DNA of 64,000 bases from Ruegeria sediminis (GCF_005938215.1 NZ_VCPD01000002.1:682001-746000); one strand, 5' to 3'; counted from the first letter of the stretch, positions 1 to 8,688 are shown. Translations and numbers: made by a program. Notes: generated by a model from the sequence alone, not told the origin.

Positions 1-407
1 AACATCGCGGTTTCCGCGATCCGGCCATCGGCGACCCGGTGAAAGGCGCAATAACGCAGAAAAGCCATCTTGCCGGTCGGCCGGATGTTCAGCCACGGGC
101 GGTCGAACAGGCCCATCAGATGCCCCATCGAGCAAACCCAGGTGGCGTCCTCTTCGAACATGTTGCGCCCGGCCATAAAGATGTCCATCCGCCGCTGCAG
201 GCGCGTCAGACCGTTGCGCAACGGCTGCCAGAACCGTTGCCCGACCTCTGCGGGGCCCCTGATCTCGTCAAAGGGATGATAGCCGCGCCACAGCAGATCA
301 TCGGCGCAATGGCTCGCCAAGACACCTGGGATCGCCTGCTCATCCGCGGCGTCGAGATCCTGATAAAAGGCCCGGACGATCTGCTTTTCTGTCTGGAAAC
401 TTGTCAT
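1..407 (-). CDS. SnoaL-like (NTF2-fold) protein, C-terminus beyond window
   Basis: 135 codons are visible, starting MTSFQTEKQIVRAFYQDLDA and running off the left edge. The pattern is that of SnoaL-like/ester-cyclase proteins: an N-terminal helix pair, a WRGYHPFDEIRG segment, then a strand ending in RPTGKMAFLRYCAFHRVADG-type residues (compare 'PTG...MRFHEFYRIENG' in the tandem protein at 6878-7927). It is transcribed divergently from the ABC transporter operon, so the 226-bp gap between them carries the control region for both. NTF2-fold proteins range from cyclases and hydratases to pure binding proteins, so no reaction can be assigned. It is one of four SnoaL-like genes in this locus. Confidence 0.75.
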   Translation of the reverse strand, partial: MTSFQTEKQIVRAFYQDLDAADEQAIPGVLASHCADDLLWRGYHPFDEIRGPAEVGQRFWQPLRNGLTRLQRRMDIFMAGRNMFEEDATWVCSMGHLMGLFDRPWLNIRPTGKMAFLRYCAFHRVADGRIAETAM

Positions 408-538
408 CGCCTCTTTGCCTGCAAGTATCTGTTTTTCAATGCCTTCGGATCCGCCGCCACATTGTCCGAATGTGCGCATCCGGGACCGCCAACGCGCATC
501 GCATCACCGCAGAAGTGAATCGGCCGCCACCGACAATA

Positions 539-608
539 TTGCATACGCTTGCAAATATGTCTTGCAAGTACGAATTATCGGCTCTACAAATTTTGCAAAC
601 GTATGCAA
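539..608 (+). promoter_or_regulatory. Sigma70-like promoter bracketed by two LacI-type operators
   Basis: Two 16-bp near-palindromes of the same type are present: TTGCATACGCTTGCAA at 539-554 and TTGCAAACGTATGCAA at 593-608. Each is two TTGCA half sites facing each other across a central CG, the usual form of LacI/GalR-family operators. Between them lies a -35-like TTGCAA (562-567) and a -10-like TACAAA (585-590) with a 17-bp spacer. One operator is therefore just upstream of the -35 and the other covers the expected start of transcription, a classic repression layout. A further half site overlaps the -35. The obvious candidate regulator is the LacI-family protein encoded at 8688-9731. Binding is inferred, not shown. 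Confidence 0.65.
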
Positions 609-633
609 AAGCGATTCTGCTCAGGGAGGAACC

Positions 634-1683
634 ATGGCCGAGATCCAGCTGCGCAACATCAGCAAGCGTTGGGGCAGTTTTGTCGGGGTCAACAATTTCG
701 ACCTGACGATAGCTGACAAGGAATTCCTCGTGCTGCTGGGCCCTTCGGGCTGCGGCAAGACCACCACGATGCGCATGATTGCGGGACTCGAGGATACGAC
801 AGAAGGCGACATTCTGATCGGCGGCAAACGGGTCAACGATCTGGAGCCCAAGGACCGAGACATCGCCATGGTGTTCCAGAGCTACGCCCTCTACCCCAAC
901 ATGAACGTCTACGAGAACATCCGCTTCCCGCTGAAGGTGCGCGGCACCGACCCCTCGACCCACAAGGAGCGCGTCCTGCAGGCGGCCGAGCGGGTCGAGC
1001 TTCTGGATTTCCTCGACCGCAAGCCGGCCGAGCTGTCGGGCGGCCAACGTCAGCGCGTGGCGCTGGCGCGCGCCATCGTGCGCAAGCCCAAGGTGTTCCT
1101 GATGGACGAGCCGCTCTCGAACCTCGACGCCAAGCTGCGCGTGTCCACCCGCGCGCAGATCAAGAACCTCAGCCACGACCTGGCCGCCACCACGATCTAC
1201 GTGACCCATGACCAGATCGAAGCGATGACGCTGGCCGACAGGGTCGTCGTGATGAAAAAGGGCGTCGTCCAGCAGGTCGGAAGCCCGACCGAAATCTACG
1301 ACACGCCCGCCAACACCTTCGTCGCCAGCTTCATCGGCAATCCGGCCATGAACCTTGTGGACGGGGTGATCGAAGGCGGGGTGTTCAAGGCCCAGAATTC
1401 GGTGATCCCCGGCCTCGATGCGCCGGACGGCCCCGTGACGCTGGGTTTCCGCGCCGAGGATGCCAACGTCGTCGAGTCGGGCGGCGAGATCAACGCCCCG
1501 ATCTATACGATGGAACTGCTGGGCGACGCGACCATGGTCTCGGTCCGCATCGGCGGCGCGCTGGTGGCGGTCAAGGCCGACAAGAACTACCGGGCCGAAA
1601 TCGGCGACCAGGTTTCGCTCCATGTCCATACCGATCACTGCCACCTGTTCGACGCCACGACGGGTGAGCGGATGGGGCCGTGA
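634..1683 (+). CDS. Sugar-type ABC transporter ATP-binding protein (UgpC/MalK family)
   Basis: This 349-aa cytoplasmic ATPase energises a CUT1-type carbohydrate importer. Visible motifs are Walker A GPSGCGKTT (res. 36-44), the Q-loop FQSYALYP (81-88), the signature LSGGQRQR (134-141), Walker B VFLMDEP (154-160), the switch histidine in YVTHDQIEAMTLADR, and a C-terminal TOBE-like regulatory region. The start is set by an AGGGAGGA ribosome site a few bases upstream of the ATG. It is the first gene of a run of co-directional genes and lies directly behind the promoter with two LacI-type operators. The family is broad, and the substrate (sugar, polyol or glycerol-phosphate-like) cannot be read from this subunit. 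Confidence 0.93.
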   Translation: MAEIQLRNISKRWGSFVGVNNFDLTIADKEFLVLLGPSGCGKTTTMRMIAGLEDTTEGDILIGGKRVNDLEPKDRDIAMVFQSYALYPNMNVYENIRFPLKVRGTDPSTHKERVLQAAERVELLDFLDRKPAELSGGQRQRVALARAIVRKPKVFLMDEPLSNLDAKLRVSTRAQIKNLSHDLAATTIYVTHDQIEAMTLADRVVVMKKGVVQQVGSPTEIYDTPANTFVASFIGNPAMNLVDGVIEGGVFKAQNSVIPGLDAPDGPVTLGFRAEDANVVESGGEINAPIYTMELLGDATMVSVRIGGALVAVKADKNYRAEIGDQVSLHVHTDHCHLFDATTGERMGP

Positions 1684-1762
1684 CGCCCCGCCTATTCCCG
1701 CCGCGTGCGGGATCAACGGGTGCAGACTTCGAAGATGCACCCATATTCTCAGGGAGGAACTG

Positions 1763-2989
1763 ATGTTTCTGAAGAAAGTCATCGCAGCCAGCGTTCTGGC
1801 GGTGTCGGCGGGGGGTGCACATGCCGCCTGCGAAATCTCCGGCCGCGTCAACATCATCGGCAACGAATTCCCGGCGATCCACGCCGTGGCCGACGGTGCC
1901 AAGGAATGCTCCGGCGGCGAGGTCAAAGCGAACCTGACCGCCGATCACCAGAAGATCAACGTCGCGGGCATGACCGGCAACCCGGCCGAGTACACCTCGG
2001 CGATCATCGCCAACTCGTCGATCGTGGCGCTGATGAACGAGGACGTGATCCGTCCGTTGGACGACCTGGTCGCGAAGCACGGCCAGAGCCTGTCACCGAA
2101 CCAGCTGATCGTCGTGGACGGCAAGGTGATGGCGGTGGCCTTCATGGCCAACGCGCAGCACCTCGTCTACCGCAAGGACATCCTTGAACAGGCGGGCGTC
2201 GAAACGCCGACGACCTACGAAGAGATGCTGGAAGCCGCCAAGAAGATCCGCGAGGCCGGGCTGATGGAAAACCCGATCGGCGGCCCCTACAAGGCGGGCT
2301 GGAACCTGGCGCAGGAATTCAACAACATGTTCTTGGGCCACGGCGGCGAGTTCTTCAAGGAAGGCACCGCCGAGGTGTCGATCAACAACGAAAAGGGCGT
2401 TGCCGCGCTGAACATGATGAAGGCGCTGTCCGAGTACATGAACCCGGACTTCCTGACCCATGACTCGAACGCAACCAACGCCGAATTCCGCGCCGGCAAC
2501 GTCGCGCTGATGCACATGTGGGGCTCGCGCGCCGCCACCATGACCGAGGCCGAAGGTGTCACGGACGACGTGAAGAACGGCTTCGCGATCGCCGGCCCCC
2601 TGACTGTCGGCGGCGGCACCACACCGGCGTCGACCCTGTGGTGGGACGGCTGGACCGTGTCCAAGAACATCACCGACGAGGATGCCGAGGCCACCTTCGT
2701 CGCGATGACCCACGGCATCGCGCCCGAGCGCCTCAACGACGAGATGAGGCCGCTGGCGGTCTGGCTGATCGACGGCTACGAGCCGACCGAGGCAGCACAG
2801 GGCGTCTATGACGCGATCCAGAGCGAGACGACCCCCTACCCGATGCTGCCCTACATGGGGCTGCTGCACACCGCGCTGGGGACCGAGCTTTCGGACTTCA
2901 TGCAGGGCAAGGAAAGCGCCGAGCAGGCGCTGGCCGATGTCGAGGCGGCCTATACCGCCGCGGCCAAGGAAAAAGGCTTCCTGCAGTAA
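1763..2989 (+). CDS. ABC transporter extracellular solute-binding protein (family 1)
   Basis: This 408-aa periplasmic binding protein begins with a Sec signal peptide (MFLKKVIAASVLAVSAGG followed by AHA, cleavage likely after AHA). The body has the family-1 (MalE/UgpB-type) features: HLVYRKDILEQAGVETPTTYEEM, the GNVALMHMWGSRA segment, and tryptophan-rich ligand-side residues (LWWDGWTVSK). The ATG follows a strong AGGGAGGA site. It sits between the ATPase and the permease genes and is followed by a strong hairpin, which may raise its level relative to the permeases. Family-1 proteins bind mono- or oligosaccharides, polyols or glycerol phosphates. The ligand is unknown here. Confidence 0.92.
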   Translation: MFLKKVIAASVLAVSAGGAHAACEISGRVNIIGNEFPAIHAVADGAKECSGGEVKANLTADHQKINVAGMTGNPAEYTSAIIANSSIVALMNEDVIRPLDDLVAKHGQSLSPNQLIVVDGKVMAVAFMANAQHLVYRKDILEQAGVETPTTYEEMLEAAKKIREAGLMENPIGGPYKAGWNLAQEFNNMFLGHGGEFFKEGTAEVSINNEKGVAALNMMKALSEYMNPDFLTHDSNATNAEFRAGNVALMHMWGSRAATMTEAEGVTDDVKNGFAIAGPLTVGGGTTPASTLWWDGWTVSKNITDEDAEATFVAMTHGIAPERLNDEMRPLAVWLIDGYEPTEAAQGVYDAIQSETTPYPMLPYMGLLHTALGTELSDFMQGKESAEQALADVEAAYTAAAKEKGFLQ

Positions 2990-3003
2990 CCTTCTTCCTC
3001 CCC

Positions 3004-3036
3004 GTGGCCGGGCAGGAGGCGCCTCCGCCCGGCCAC
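3004..3036 (+). promoter_or_regulatory. Intra-operon hairpin after the binding-protein gene
   Basis: A perfect 10-bp stem GTGGCCGGGC (3004-3013) / GCCCGGCCAC (3027-3036) encloses the palindrome GGAGGCGCCTCC, which can extend the stem almost completely. It follows the stop codon of the binding-protein gene by about 14 bases and has no T-tract. It is more likely a 3'-end-stabilising or partially terminating structure than a full terminator, since the permease gene starts 38 bases further on. Confidence 0.7.
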
Positions 3037-3074
3037 AACCCGAACCGAAACTCCAAAACACGCGGACAGGGTCA

Positions 3075-4100
3075 ATGAAACATCGCACGTTCTTCTGGTT
3101 CATCCTGCCGACGGCCGCGGCCATGCTGCTGTTCATCGCCCTGCCGATCGTCTCGGTGGTGACGCAGTCGCTGCACACGCCGCATGACGCGGTGCTGACA
3201 GTGACAAAGAACTGCGGCCCCTTCGGATGCAAGGACACGACCGTCATCGACCAGGAGGCCACCGCCGCCCTGCGGACGGCCGAGCCGCTGGGCAAGTTCG
3301 TCGGCCTCGACATCTATTTCGACCGCGGGCACCTGGCCGTGGCCGAAGTGGCGCAGGCCTGGAGAACCAGCGACGGCCTGGGCGCGTTCTTCTCGCAACT
3401 CAGCAACCTGCCCTTCTACCGGGCGATGGCCTTCACGCTGACCTTCACCTTCACGGTGACGCCGCTGATGCTGATCCTGGGCTTCATGATCGCGGTCGCG
3501 GTGAACACGCTGCACCGTCACCTCAAGGGCCTGGTGATCTTCTTTTCGCTGCTGCCGATGATCGTGTCGCCACTCATCGGCTCGCTGGTGCTGTTCTGGA
3601 TGATCGACAGCAGGGGCGTCATCGGCGCCGCGCTGCAATGGCTGTTCAGCGATCCCAACCTGTCGCTCAAGGCTTCGACCGGGCTCACCTGGGTGATGCT
3701 GATCGTCTATGGCGTATGGCACGCCGCGCCGTTTTCCTTCGTGGTCTTCTACGCCGGCCTGCAGACTCTGCCGCAGGACCAGCTGGAAAGCGCGCAGATC
3801 GACGGCGCGACCCGCTGGCAGCGGACCCGCTACGTCATCATCCCGCATCTGATGCCGCTGGTGACATTCGTGGCGCTGATCCAGCTTATGGACAATTTCC
3901 GCGTCTTCGAGCCGATCCTCGGCTTCAACTCCGAGGCGCATGCAACCTCGCTCAGCTGGTTCATCTACAACGATCTCGGCGGCGAAACCCGCCTGCTGTC
4001 CTCGGCCGCAACATCGTCCGTCCTCACAATCCTCGGCGTGGCGATCCTGCTGGCGCCGGTCCTCGTGCGCACCTGGCGCGATTTCAACGCGAAGGTCTGA
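3075..4100 (+). CDS. ABC transporter permease (MalF/UgpA type)
   Basis: This 341-aa inner-membrane permease is of the binding-protein-dependent type. A first membrane helix (FFWFILPTAAAMLLFIALPIV, near residues 5-25) is followed by an unusually long periplasmic stretch of about 80 residues containing two cysteines (CGPFGCKD), then five further hydrophobic helices. The cytoplasmic EAA loop is visible as LESAQIDGATRWQRTRYVIIPHLMP, the contact for the ATPase. It is translated just ahead of the second permease (3-bp gap). The extended loop is typical of MalF-like partners of family-1 binding proteins. Confidence 0.92.
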   Translation: MKHRTFFWFILPTAAAMLLFIALPIVSVVTQSLHTPHDAVLTVTKNCGPFGCKDTTVIDQEATAALRTAEPLGKFVGLDIYFDRGHLAVAEVAQAWRTSDGLGAFFSQLSNLPFYRAMAFTLTFTFTVTPLMLILGFMIAVAVNTLHRHLKGLVIFFSLLPMIVSPLIGSLVLFWMIDSRGVIGAALQWLFSDPNLSLKASTGLTWVMLIVYGVWHAAPFSFVVFYAGLQTLPQDQLESAQIDGATRWQRTRYVIIPHLMPLVTFVALIQLMDNFRVFEPILGFNSEAHATSLSWFIYNDLGGETRLLSSAATSSVLTILGVAILLAPVLVRTWRDFNAKV

Positions 4101-4103
4101 CCC

Positions 4104-4985
4104 ATGGCATCGAAAGCTCAACAAGCCCCCGCCTATCTGCGCATCGTCACCGTGGCCTTTGTCGTGCTCTGGCTTCTGGTGGCCGCCTTCCCCTTCCTCT
4201 GGACGCTCTGGGGGTCGTTCAAGGTGGAACTCGACTTTTTCTCCAAGGCCGACTGGATGAACGCCCTGACCGGCCCGCGCACCCTGGCCGAAAAAGGCTC
4301 GCCCTTCACCACCGACGGCTATTACGGAGCCTGGGTGCAGGAGGAATTCTGGCGCTCGGCGATCAACACGACCCTGGTCTGCTTTTTCGTGGTCTGCACC
4401 TCGCTGACCATCGGCACTCTGGGCGGCTACGCGCTGTCCCGGTCCGGTTACCGCTACACCTTCTGGCTGCTGATCACCGCGCTTATCTTCCGCGCCATGC
4501 CGCCGATCACTCTGGTGTCCGGCTATCTGCTGCCGTTCTTCGAATGGAACCTCTGGGGACACCTGGCCACCACCATCATCGTCCTGGTGGCGATCAACCA
4601 GCCATTCACCCTGTGGATGCTCTACAGCTTCTTCCAGAAGATCCCCAAGGAACTTGACGAAAGCGCCAAGGTCGACGGCTGCACCCAGTTCAAGGCCTTC
4701 CGCCACGTGATCATCCCGGTGATGTGGCCGGGCGTCATCACCACAGGGCTGTTCAGCTTCCTGCTGGCCTACAACGACTTCGCCGTGACCGCGATGCTGC
4801 TGAGCAAGGAGAACCAGACGATGGTGCCCAAGATCGCCAGCTTCCTGGGCACCACCCAGACCGAGGGCAACGTGATGTTCGCGGTCGCCGCCGTGGTCTC
4901 GGCCACCGTGCCGCTGTTCATCCTGGTGATGTTCTTCCAGCGCCAGATCGTTTCCGGCCTGACCCAGGGCGCGGTGAAAGGCTGA
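4104..4985 (+). CDS. ABC transporter permease (MalG/UgpE type)
   Basis: This 293-aa second inner-membrane permease pairs with the preceding one. Six hydrophobic segments are visible, beginning IVTVAFVVLWLLVAAFPFLW, together with the EAA loop (ELDESAKVDGCTQFKAFRHVI). It also has a periplasmic insertion (LDFFSKADWMNALTGPRTLA). Its stop is followed after 3 bases by the next gene, so transporter and catabolic genes are one translationally tight unit. Confidence 0.92.
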   Translation: MASKAQQAPAYLRIVTVAFVVLWLLVAAFPFLWTLWGSFKVELDFFSKADWMNALTGPRTLAEKGSPFTTDGYYGAWVQEEFWRSAINTTLVCFFVVCTSLTIGTLGGYALSRSGYRYTFWLLITALIFRAMPPITLVSGYLLPFFEWNLWGHLATTIIVLVAINQPFTLWMLYSFFQKIPKELDESAKVDGCTQFKAFRHVIIPVMWPGVITTGLFSFLLAYNDFAVTAMLLSKENQTMVPKIASFLGTTQTEGNVMFAVAAVVSATVPLFILVMFFQRQIVSGLTQGAVKG

Positions 4986-4988
4986 CCG

Positions 4989-5519
4989 ATGAAAGGCACC
5001 CGCCCCGAACAGGCCGTGCTGACCCGCGGCACCGACATGGACAAGACGGACGAGACCCGCGCCGTGATCGAGCGTATGGTCGACGGCCTCAACGACCACC
5101 GGATCGACGACATCGGCGAGTTCTTCGCCGACGGTTTCCGCTGGATGGGCAACCGGGGCTGCGGCACCAAGACCGGGCTGCGCGAGTTCCAGGAGAACTG
5201 GCAGCGCCCCTTCCAGGCCGCTTTCTCGGACAAGGTCTGCATCGACGAGGCGCGGCTTTACATGGGCGAATGGGCGGCCGCCTTCGGCCGGCAGGAGGCG
5301 ACGCATTCCGGCGAATTTCTCGGCATCGCGCCCACCGGCAAGCGGGTCGAGATCCGCTACATGGATTTCTGGAAGGTCGTGGACGGCAAGATCGTCGACA
5401 ACTGGGTGAACGTCGATTTCCCCCATATCGCCGCGCAGCTGGGCGTCGATCTGTTCGACGGCCACGGCTGGGAAGCATTTGACCGGGGCGAAAAGACACC
5501 GCCCCGACCCGAAAAGTGA
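4989..5519 (+). CDS. SnoaL-like protein, single domain
   Basis: 176 aa with an NTF2-like fold pattern: DIGEFFADGFRWMGN in the first half and APTGKRVEIRYMDFWKVVDGKI, DNWVNVDFPHIAAQLGVDLF in the second. The closing segment is clearly related to the second half of the tandem protein downstream (MRSLDFWRIENGLIRENWVLVDL). The start was chosen because AAAGG sits 7 bases upstream; an internal ATG 48 bases downstream (MDKTDETRAV) is an alternative. It is placed between the transporter and the HisD-like dehydrogenase, so it probably acts on an intermediate of the same pathway. The reaction is unknown. Confidence 0.82.
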   Translation: MKGTRPEQAVLTRGTDMDKTDETRAVIERMVDGLNDHRIDDIGEFFADGFRWMGNRGCGTKTGLREFQENWQRPFQAAFSDKVCIDEARLYMGEWAAAFGRQEATHSGEFLGIAPTGKRVEIRYMDFWKVVDGKIVDNWVNVDFPHIAAQLGVDLFDGHGWEAFDRGEKTPPRPEK

Positions 5520-5531
5520 GGATCTGAGACA

Positions 5532-6860
5532 ATGGCAATCGAGTATCTCAAACGCGGCAAGCCCGAGGCTGACCGGGCCGAGGACGACGCCAGGACGCGG
5601 GCGGTGGTCGAGGCGACGCTGAAGGACATCGAGGCGCGGGGCGACGCGGCGGTGCGCGAACTTTCCGAGAAGTTCGACAACTATTCGCCGGCTTCCTTCC
5701 GGCTGAGCCAGCAGGAGATCGACGACCTGATCGCGCAGCTTTCCGAGCGCGAGCTGGCCGACATCAAGTTCGCGCAGGAGCAGGTGATGAACTTCGCCCG
5801 CGCCCAGCGGGACTCGATGCTGGACATCGAGGTCGAGACCCTGCCCGGGGTGATCCTCGGGCACAAGAACATTCCGGTGCAGTCGGTGGGCTGCTACGTG
5901 CCGGGCGGCAAGTTCCCGATGGTGGCCTCGGCGCATATGTCGGTGGCCACCGCGACGGTCGCCGGCGTGCCGCGCATCATCGCCTGCACCCCGCCGTTCC
6001 AGGGCAAGCCCAACCCGGCGGTGATCGCCGCGATGCATCTGGGCGGCGCGCACGAGATCTACGTGATGGGCGGCATCCAGGCGATCGGCGCCATGGCGCT
6101 GGGAACCGAGACGATCGAGCCGGTTCACATGCTGGTCGGCCCCGGCAACGCCTTCGTGGCCGAGGCCAAGCGACAGCTGTTCGGCCGCGTCGGCATCGAC
6201 CTATTCGCGGGCCCGACCGAGACCATGGTGATCGCGGACGAGACCGTGGATGCCGAGATCTGCGCCACCGACCTGCTGGGCCAAGCCGAGCACGGCTACA
6301 ACTCGCCGGCGGTCCTGGTCACCAACTCGCGCAGGCTGGCCGAGGAGACGCTGACCGAGATCGACCGCCTCCTCGGCATCCTGCCCACCGCCGGCACCGC
6401 CCGGGTCAGCTGGCAGGACTACGGCGAGGTGATCCTGTGCGACACCTATGACGAGATGCTGCAGGTGGCCGACGACATCGCCAGCGAGCACGTGCAGGTG
6501 ATGACCGACCGCGACGATTGGTTCCTGGACAACATGACCTGCTACGGCGCGCTGTTCCTGGGGCCGCGTACAAACGTGTCAAACGGGGATAAGGTGATCG
6601 GTACAAATCATACACTTCCCACGAAAAAGGCCGGCCGCTACACCGGCGGGCTCTGGGTCGGCAAGTTCCTCAAGACGCACAGCTACCAGAAGATCCTGAC
6701 CGACGAGGCGGCGACGCTGATCGGCGAATACGGCTCGCGCCTGTGCATCCTCGAAGGCTTCGTCGGCCACGCCGAACAGTGCAACGTCCGGGTGCGCCGC
6801 TATGGCGGCATCAACGTCCCCTACGGCGAGGGCGCGCCCTATCGCGAGGCGGCCGAGTAA
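5532..6860 (+). CDS. Histidinol-dehydrogenase-family dehydrogenase (HpsN-like paralogue)
   Basis: This 442-aa enzyme of the zinc-dependent NAD dehydrogenase family includes HisD and the sulfopropanediol dehydrogenase HpsN. The family residues are present: Q251 and H254 (QAEHGYNSP), the E319-H320 catalytic pair (ASEHVQVM), D353 ([10 protein letters not shown]) and H413 ([17 protein letters not shown]). No other his genes are nearby. It lies in an ABC-transporter/SDR/SnoaL operon, so a catabolic alcohol or polyol oxidation to the acid is more likely than histidine synthesis. Its wording is closer to HpsN-type paralogues ([20 protein letters not shown]) than to true HisD as far as memory allows. 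The stretch encoding D353-H360 is noticeably more AT-rich than the rest of the gene. Confidence 0.85.
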   Translation: MAIEYLKRGKPEADRAEDDARTRAVVEATLKDIEARGDAAVRELSEKFDNYSPASFRLSQQEIDDLIAQLSERELADIKFAQEQVMNFARAQRDSMLDIEVETLPGVILGHKNIPVQSVGCYVPGGKFPMVASAHMSVATATVAGVPRIIACTPPFQGKPNPAVIAAMHLGGAHEIYVMGGIQAIGAMALGTETIEPVHMLVGPGNAFVAEAKRQLFGRVGIDLFAGPTETMVIADETVDAEICATDLLGQAEHGYNSPAVLVTNSRRLAEETLTEIDRLLGILPTAGTARVSWQDYGEVILCDTYDEMLQVADDIASEHVQVMTDRDDWFLDNMTCYGALFLGPRTNVSNGDKVIGTNHTLPTKKAGRYTGGLWVGKFLKTHSYQKILTDEAATLIGEYGSRLCILEGFVGHAEQCNVRVRRYGGINVPYGEGAPYREAAE

Positions 6861-6877
6861 CCGGAGCGGTCAGAAAG

Positions 6878-7927
6878 ATGGACGAGCACAGTCGGAACAA
6901 AGCCCTCATGCAGCCGCTTTTTGCGGCCATGCGGGACTTTGATGAGGCGCGTGTCCGCTCCGTTCTGGCGCAGGTATTGGCTCCAGACACCCCGGTCCGG
7001 CTGGCACATCCGCTCGGAGAGTTGGCCGGACCCGACGCCTTTTTTGACCGCGCCCTGGCGCCGCTGTTCCGGGCGATCCCCGACCTGGAACGCCGCGACT
7101 GGATCATCATGGCGGGCCGCACCGCCGAGGGCGCCGACTGGGTCGGCGCAGGTGGGCACTATGTCGGCACATTCACTGCCCCGTGGCTGGACATTCCGCC
7201 CACCGGCCATTTTGTACACATGCGGTTTCACGAGTTCTACCGGATCGAAAACGGCCGCGTCGCCGAGATCCAGGCAATCTGGGACATTCCCGAACTGATG
7301 ATGCAGGCCAACGCCTGGCCCTTGGCCCCCAGTCTCGGGCGCGAGATGTTCGTGCCCGGCCCGGCGACGCAGGACGGCCTGGTTCCCGGTCCTTGGGATG
7401 CCGATCGCGCCGAAGCGTCCTGCCGGCGCGTGCTCGACATGCTGGACCACCTGACCCGCCATCCCAAACAGGGCGGCCCCGAAGTGATGGAGATGGAGCG
7501 GTTCTGGCACCCGCGGATGAACTGGTATGGACCGGCCGGTATCGGCACTGCGCGGGGCATCGAAGGGTTCCGCAACTGGCATCAGATCCCGTTCCTGAAC
7601 GCCATGCCGGATCGAGGGGCGCACAACGACGAATTGGTCTTTCACTTCTTTGGCGACGGCGACTATGCCGCCGTCACCGGTTGGCCCAACATGAAGCAGA
7701 CGATCACCTGCGGCGGCTGGCTGGGCATCGCGCCCGCAGGACAGACTGTCACCATGCGCAGCCTTGATTTCTGGCGGATCGAGAACGGCCTCATCCGCGA
7801 GAACTGGGTGCTCGTGGATCTGCTCGACCTCTATGCACAGGTCGGCATTGACGTTCTGGCGAGGCTCAGAGAGTTCAACAAGGCCAGAAACCTTGCGCCG
7901 CTCGCCCTGAAAGGAGGCCGCCCGTGA
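6878..7927 (+). CDS. Tandem SnoaL-like (two NTF2-fold domains) protein
   Basis: 349 aa made of two SnoaL-like halves. Domain 1 (about 1-150) carries HPLGELAGPDAFFDRALAPL, PPTGHFVHMRFHEFYRIENG and AEIQAIWDIPELM. Domain 2 (about 180-330) carries MNWYGPAGIGTARGIEGFRN, APAGQTVTMRSLDFWRIENG and NWVLVDLLDLYAQVGIDV. The two halves share the 'PxGxxVxMR...F.RIENG' strand pattern, so the gene arose by duplication or fusion. The ATG was chosen because it clears the upstream stop and follows a purine-rich stretch (CAGAAAG). The 3' end overlaps the SDR gene start by four bases. An enzymatic role is plausible but not assigned. Confidence 0.82.
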   Translation: MDEHSRNKALMQPLFAAMRDFDEARVRSVLAQVLAPDTPVRLAHPLGELAGPDAFFDRALAPLFRAIPDLERRDWIIMAGRTAEGADWVGAGGHYVGTFTAPWLDIPPTGHFVHMRFHEFYRIENGRVAEIQAIWDIPELMMQANAWPLAPSLGREMFVPGPATQDGLVPGPWDADRAEASCRRVLDMLDHLTRHPKQGGPEVMEMERFWHPRMNWYGPAGIGTARGIEGFRNWHQIPFLNAMPDRGAHNDELVFHFFGDGDYAAVTGWPNMKQTITCGGWLGIAPAGQTVTMRSLDFWRIENGLIRENWVLVDLLDLYAQVGIDVLARLREFNKARNLAPLALKGGRP

Positions 7928-8688
7928 CCCTGCCGAAAACGCCCTCGTTCCGTCTTGACGGCAAACGCGCCCTCGTCGCGGGCGCCAGTTCCGGCATTGG
8001 ACTCGCCTGCGCAGTGGCGCTGGCCGAAGCTGGTGCCGACGTCACCGTAGCCGCCCGTCGCGTCGAGGCGCTGGAGGAACTGGTGAACGAGATGAGCAAG
8101 GCCGGAATGAACGCGCAGGCAATGCCGCTGGACGTTGCCGACGTGACCGCGACACAGGCCGCCGTGGCCACGCATGGCCCTTTCGACATCCTGGTAAACT
8201 CCGCCGGGCTGGCCCGCCATGCGCCGGCCGTCGACACCACCGAAGAGGACTTCGACGCGGTGGCCGGTCTGAACGTCAAGGGCGCCTATTTCCTGACCCG
8301 GGCGGTTGCGCGCGGATTGCTGGACGCAGGCAAGCCCGGAACACTCATCAACATCAGCAGCCAGATGGCCAAGGTCGGCGGCATCGATCGGGCGGTCTAT
8401 GCCGCGACCAAGCATGCGGTCGAGGGGTTCACCAAGTCGATGGCGATCGAATGGGGCAAGCATGGCATCCGCGTCAACACGATCTGCCCCACCTTCATCG
8501 TGACGCCCCTGACCCGGCAGACCTTCGACCGCCCCGAGCGCCGAGCCTGGGTGGAGGAAAAGATCAAGTTGGGACGTATCGGCGAGGTCGAGGACATCAT
8601 GGGCGCAGTGGTATTCCTGGCCTCGGACGCTTCGGCGCTGGTCACGGGCACGGCGCTGATGATCGACGGGGGTTGGACGGCGGACTGA
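7924..8688 (+). CDS. SDR-family oxidoreductase
   Basis: 254-aa classical short-chain dehydrogenase. The nucleotide-binding motif GASSGIG is near residues 20-26, followed by LVNSAGLA, the catalytic serine in INISSQMAKVGG, and the YxxxK pair in YAATKHAVEGF; it ends GTALMIDGGWTAD. AARR at the end of the second strand suggests NADP(H), though this is weak. It overlaps the genes on both sides (ATGA-type overlaps). Together with the HisD-like enzyme it gives the locus two dehydrogenases, as in polyol or sulfopropanediol pathways. The substrate is unknown. Confidence 0.92.
   Translation: MTLPKTPSFRLDGKRALVAGASSGIGLACAVALAEAGADVTVAARRVEALEELVNEMSKAGMNAQAMPLDVADVTATQAAVATHGPFDILVNSAGLARHAPAVDTTEEDFDAVAGLNVKGAYFLTRAVARGLLDAGKPGTLINISSQMAKVGGIDRAVYAATKHAVEGFTKSMAIEWGKHGIRVNTICPTFIVTPLTRQTFDRPERRAWVEEKIKLGRIGEVEDIMGAVVFLASDASALVTGTALMIDGGWTAD

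Noticed and set aside
3072..6128. Very long antisense open frame (about 1018 codons) opposite the permease and HisD-like genes
   Set aside because: Its protein is His/Arg/Asp-rich low-complexity sequence, typical of the mirror frame of GC-rich genes, and the opposite strand encodes well-recognised families.
5532..6860. Assignment as biosynthetic hisD
   Set aside because: No other histidine genes nearby; embedded in an ABC-transporter catabolic operon and closer in wording to HpsN-type paralogues.
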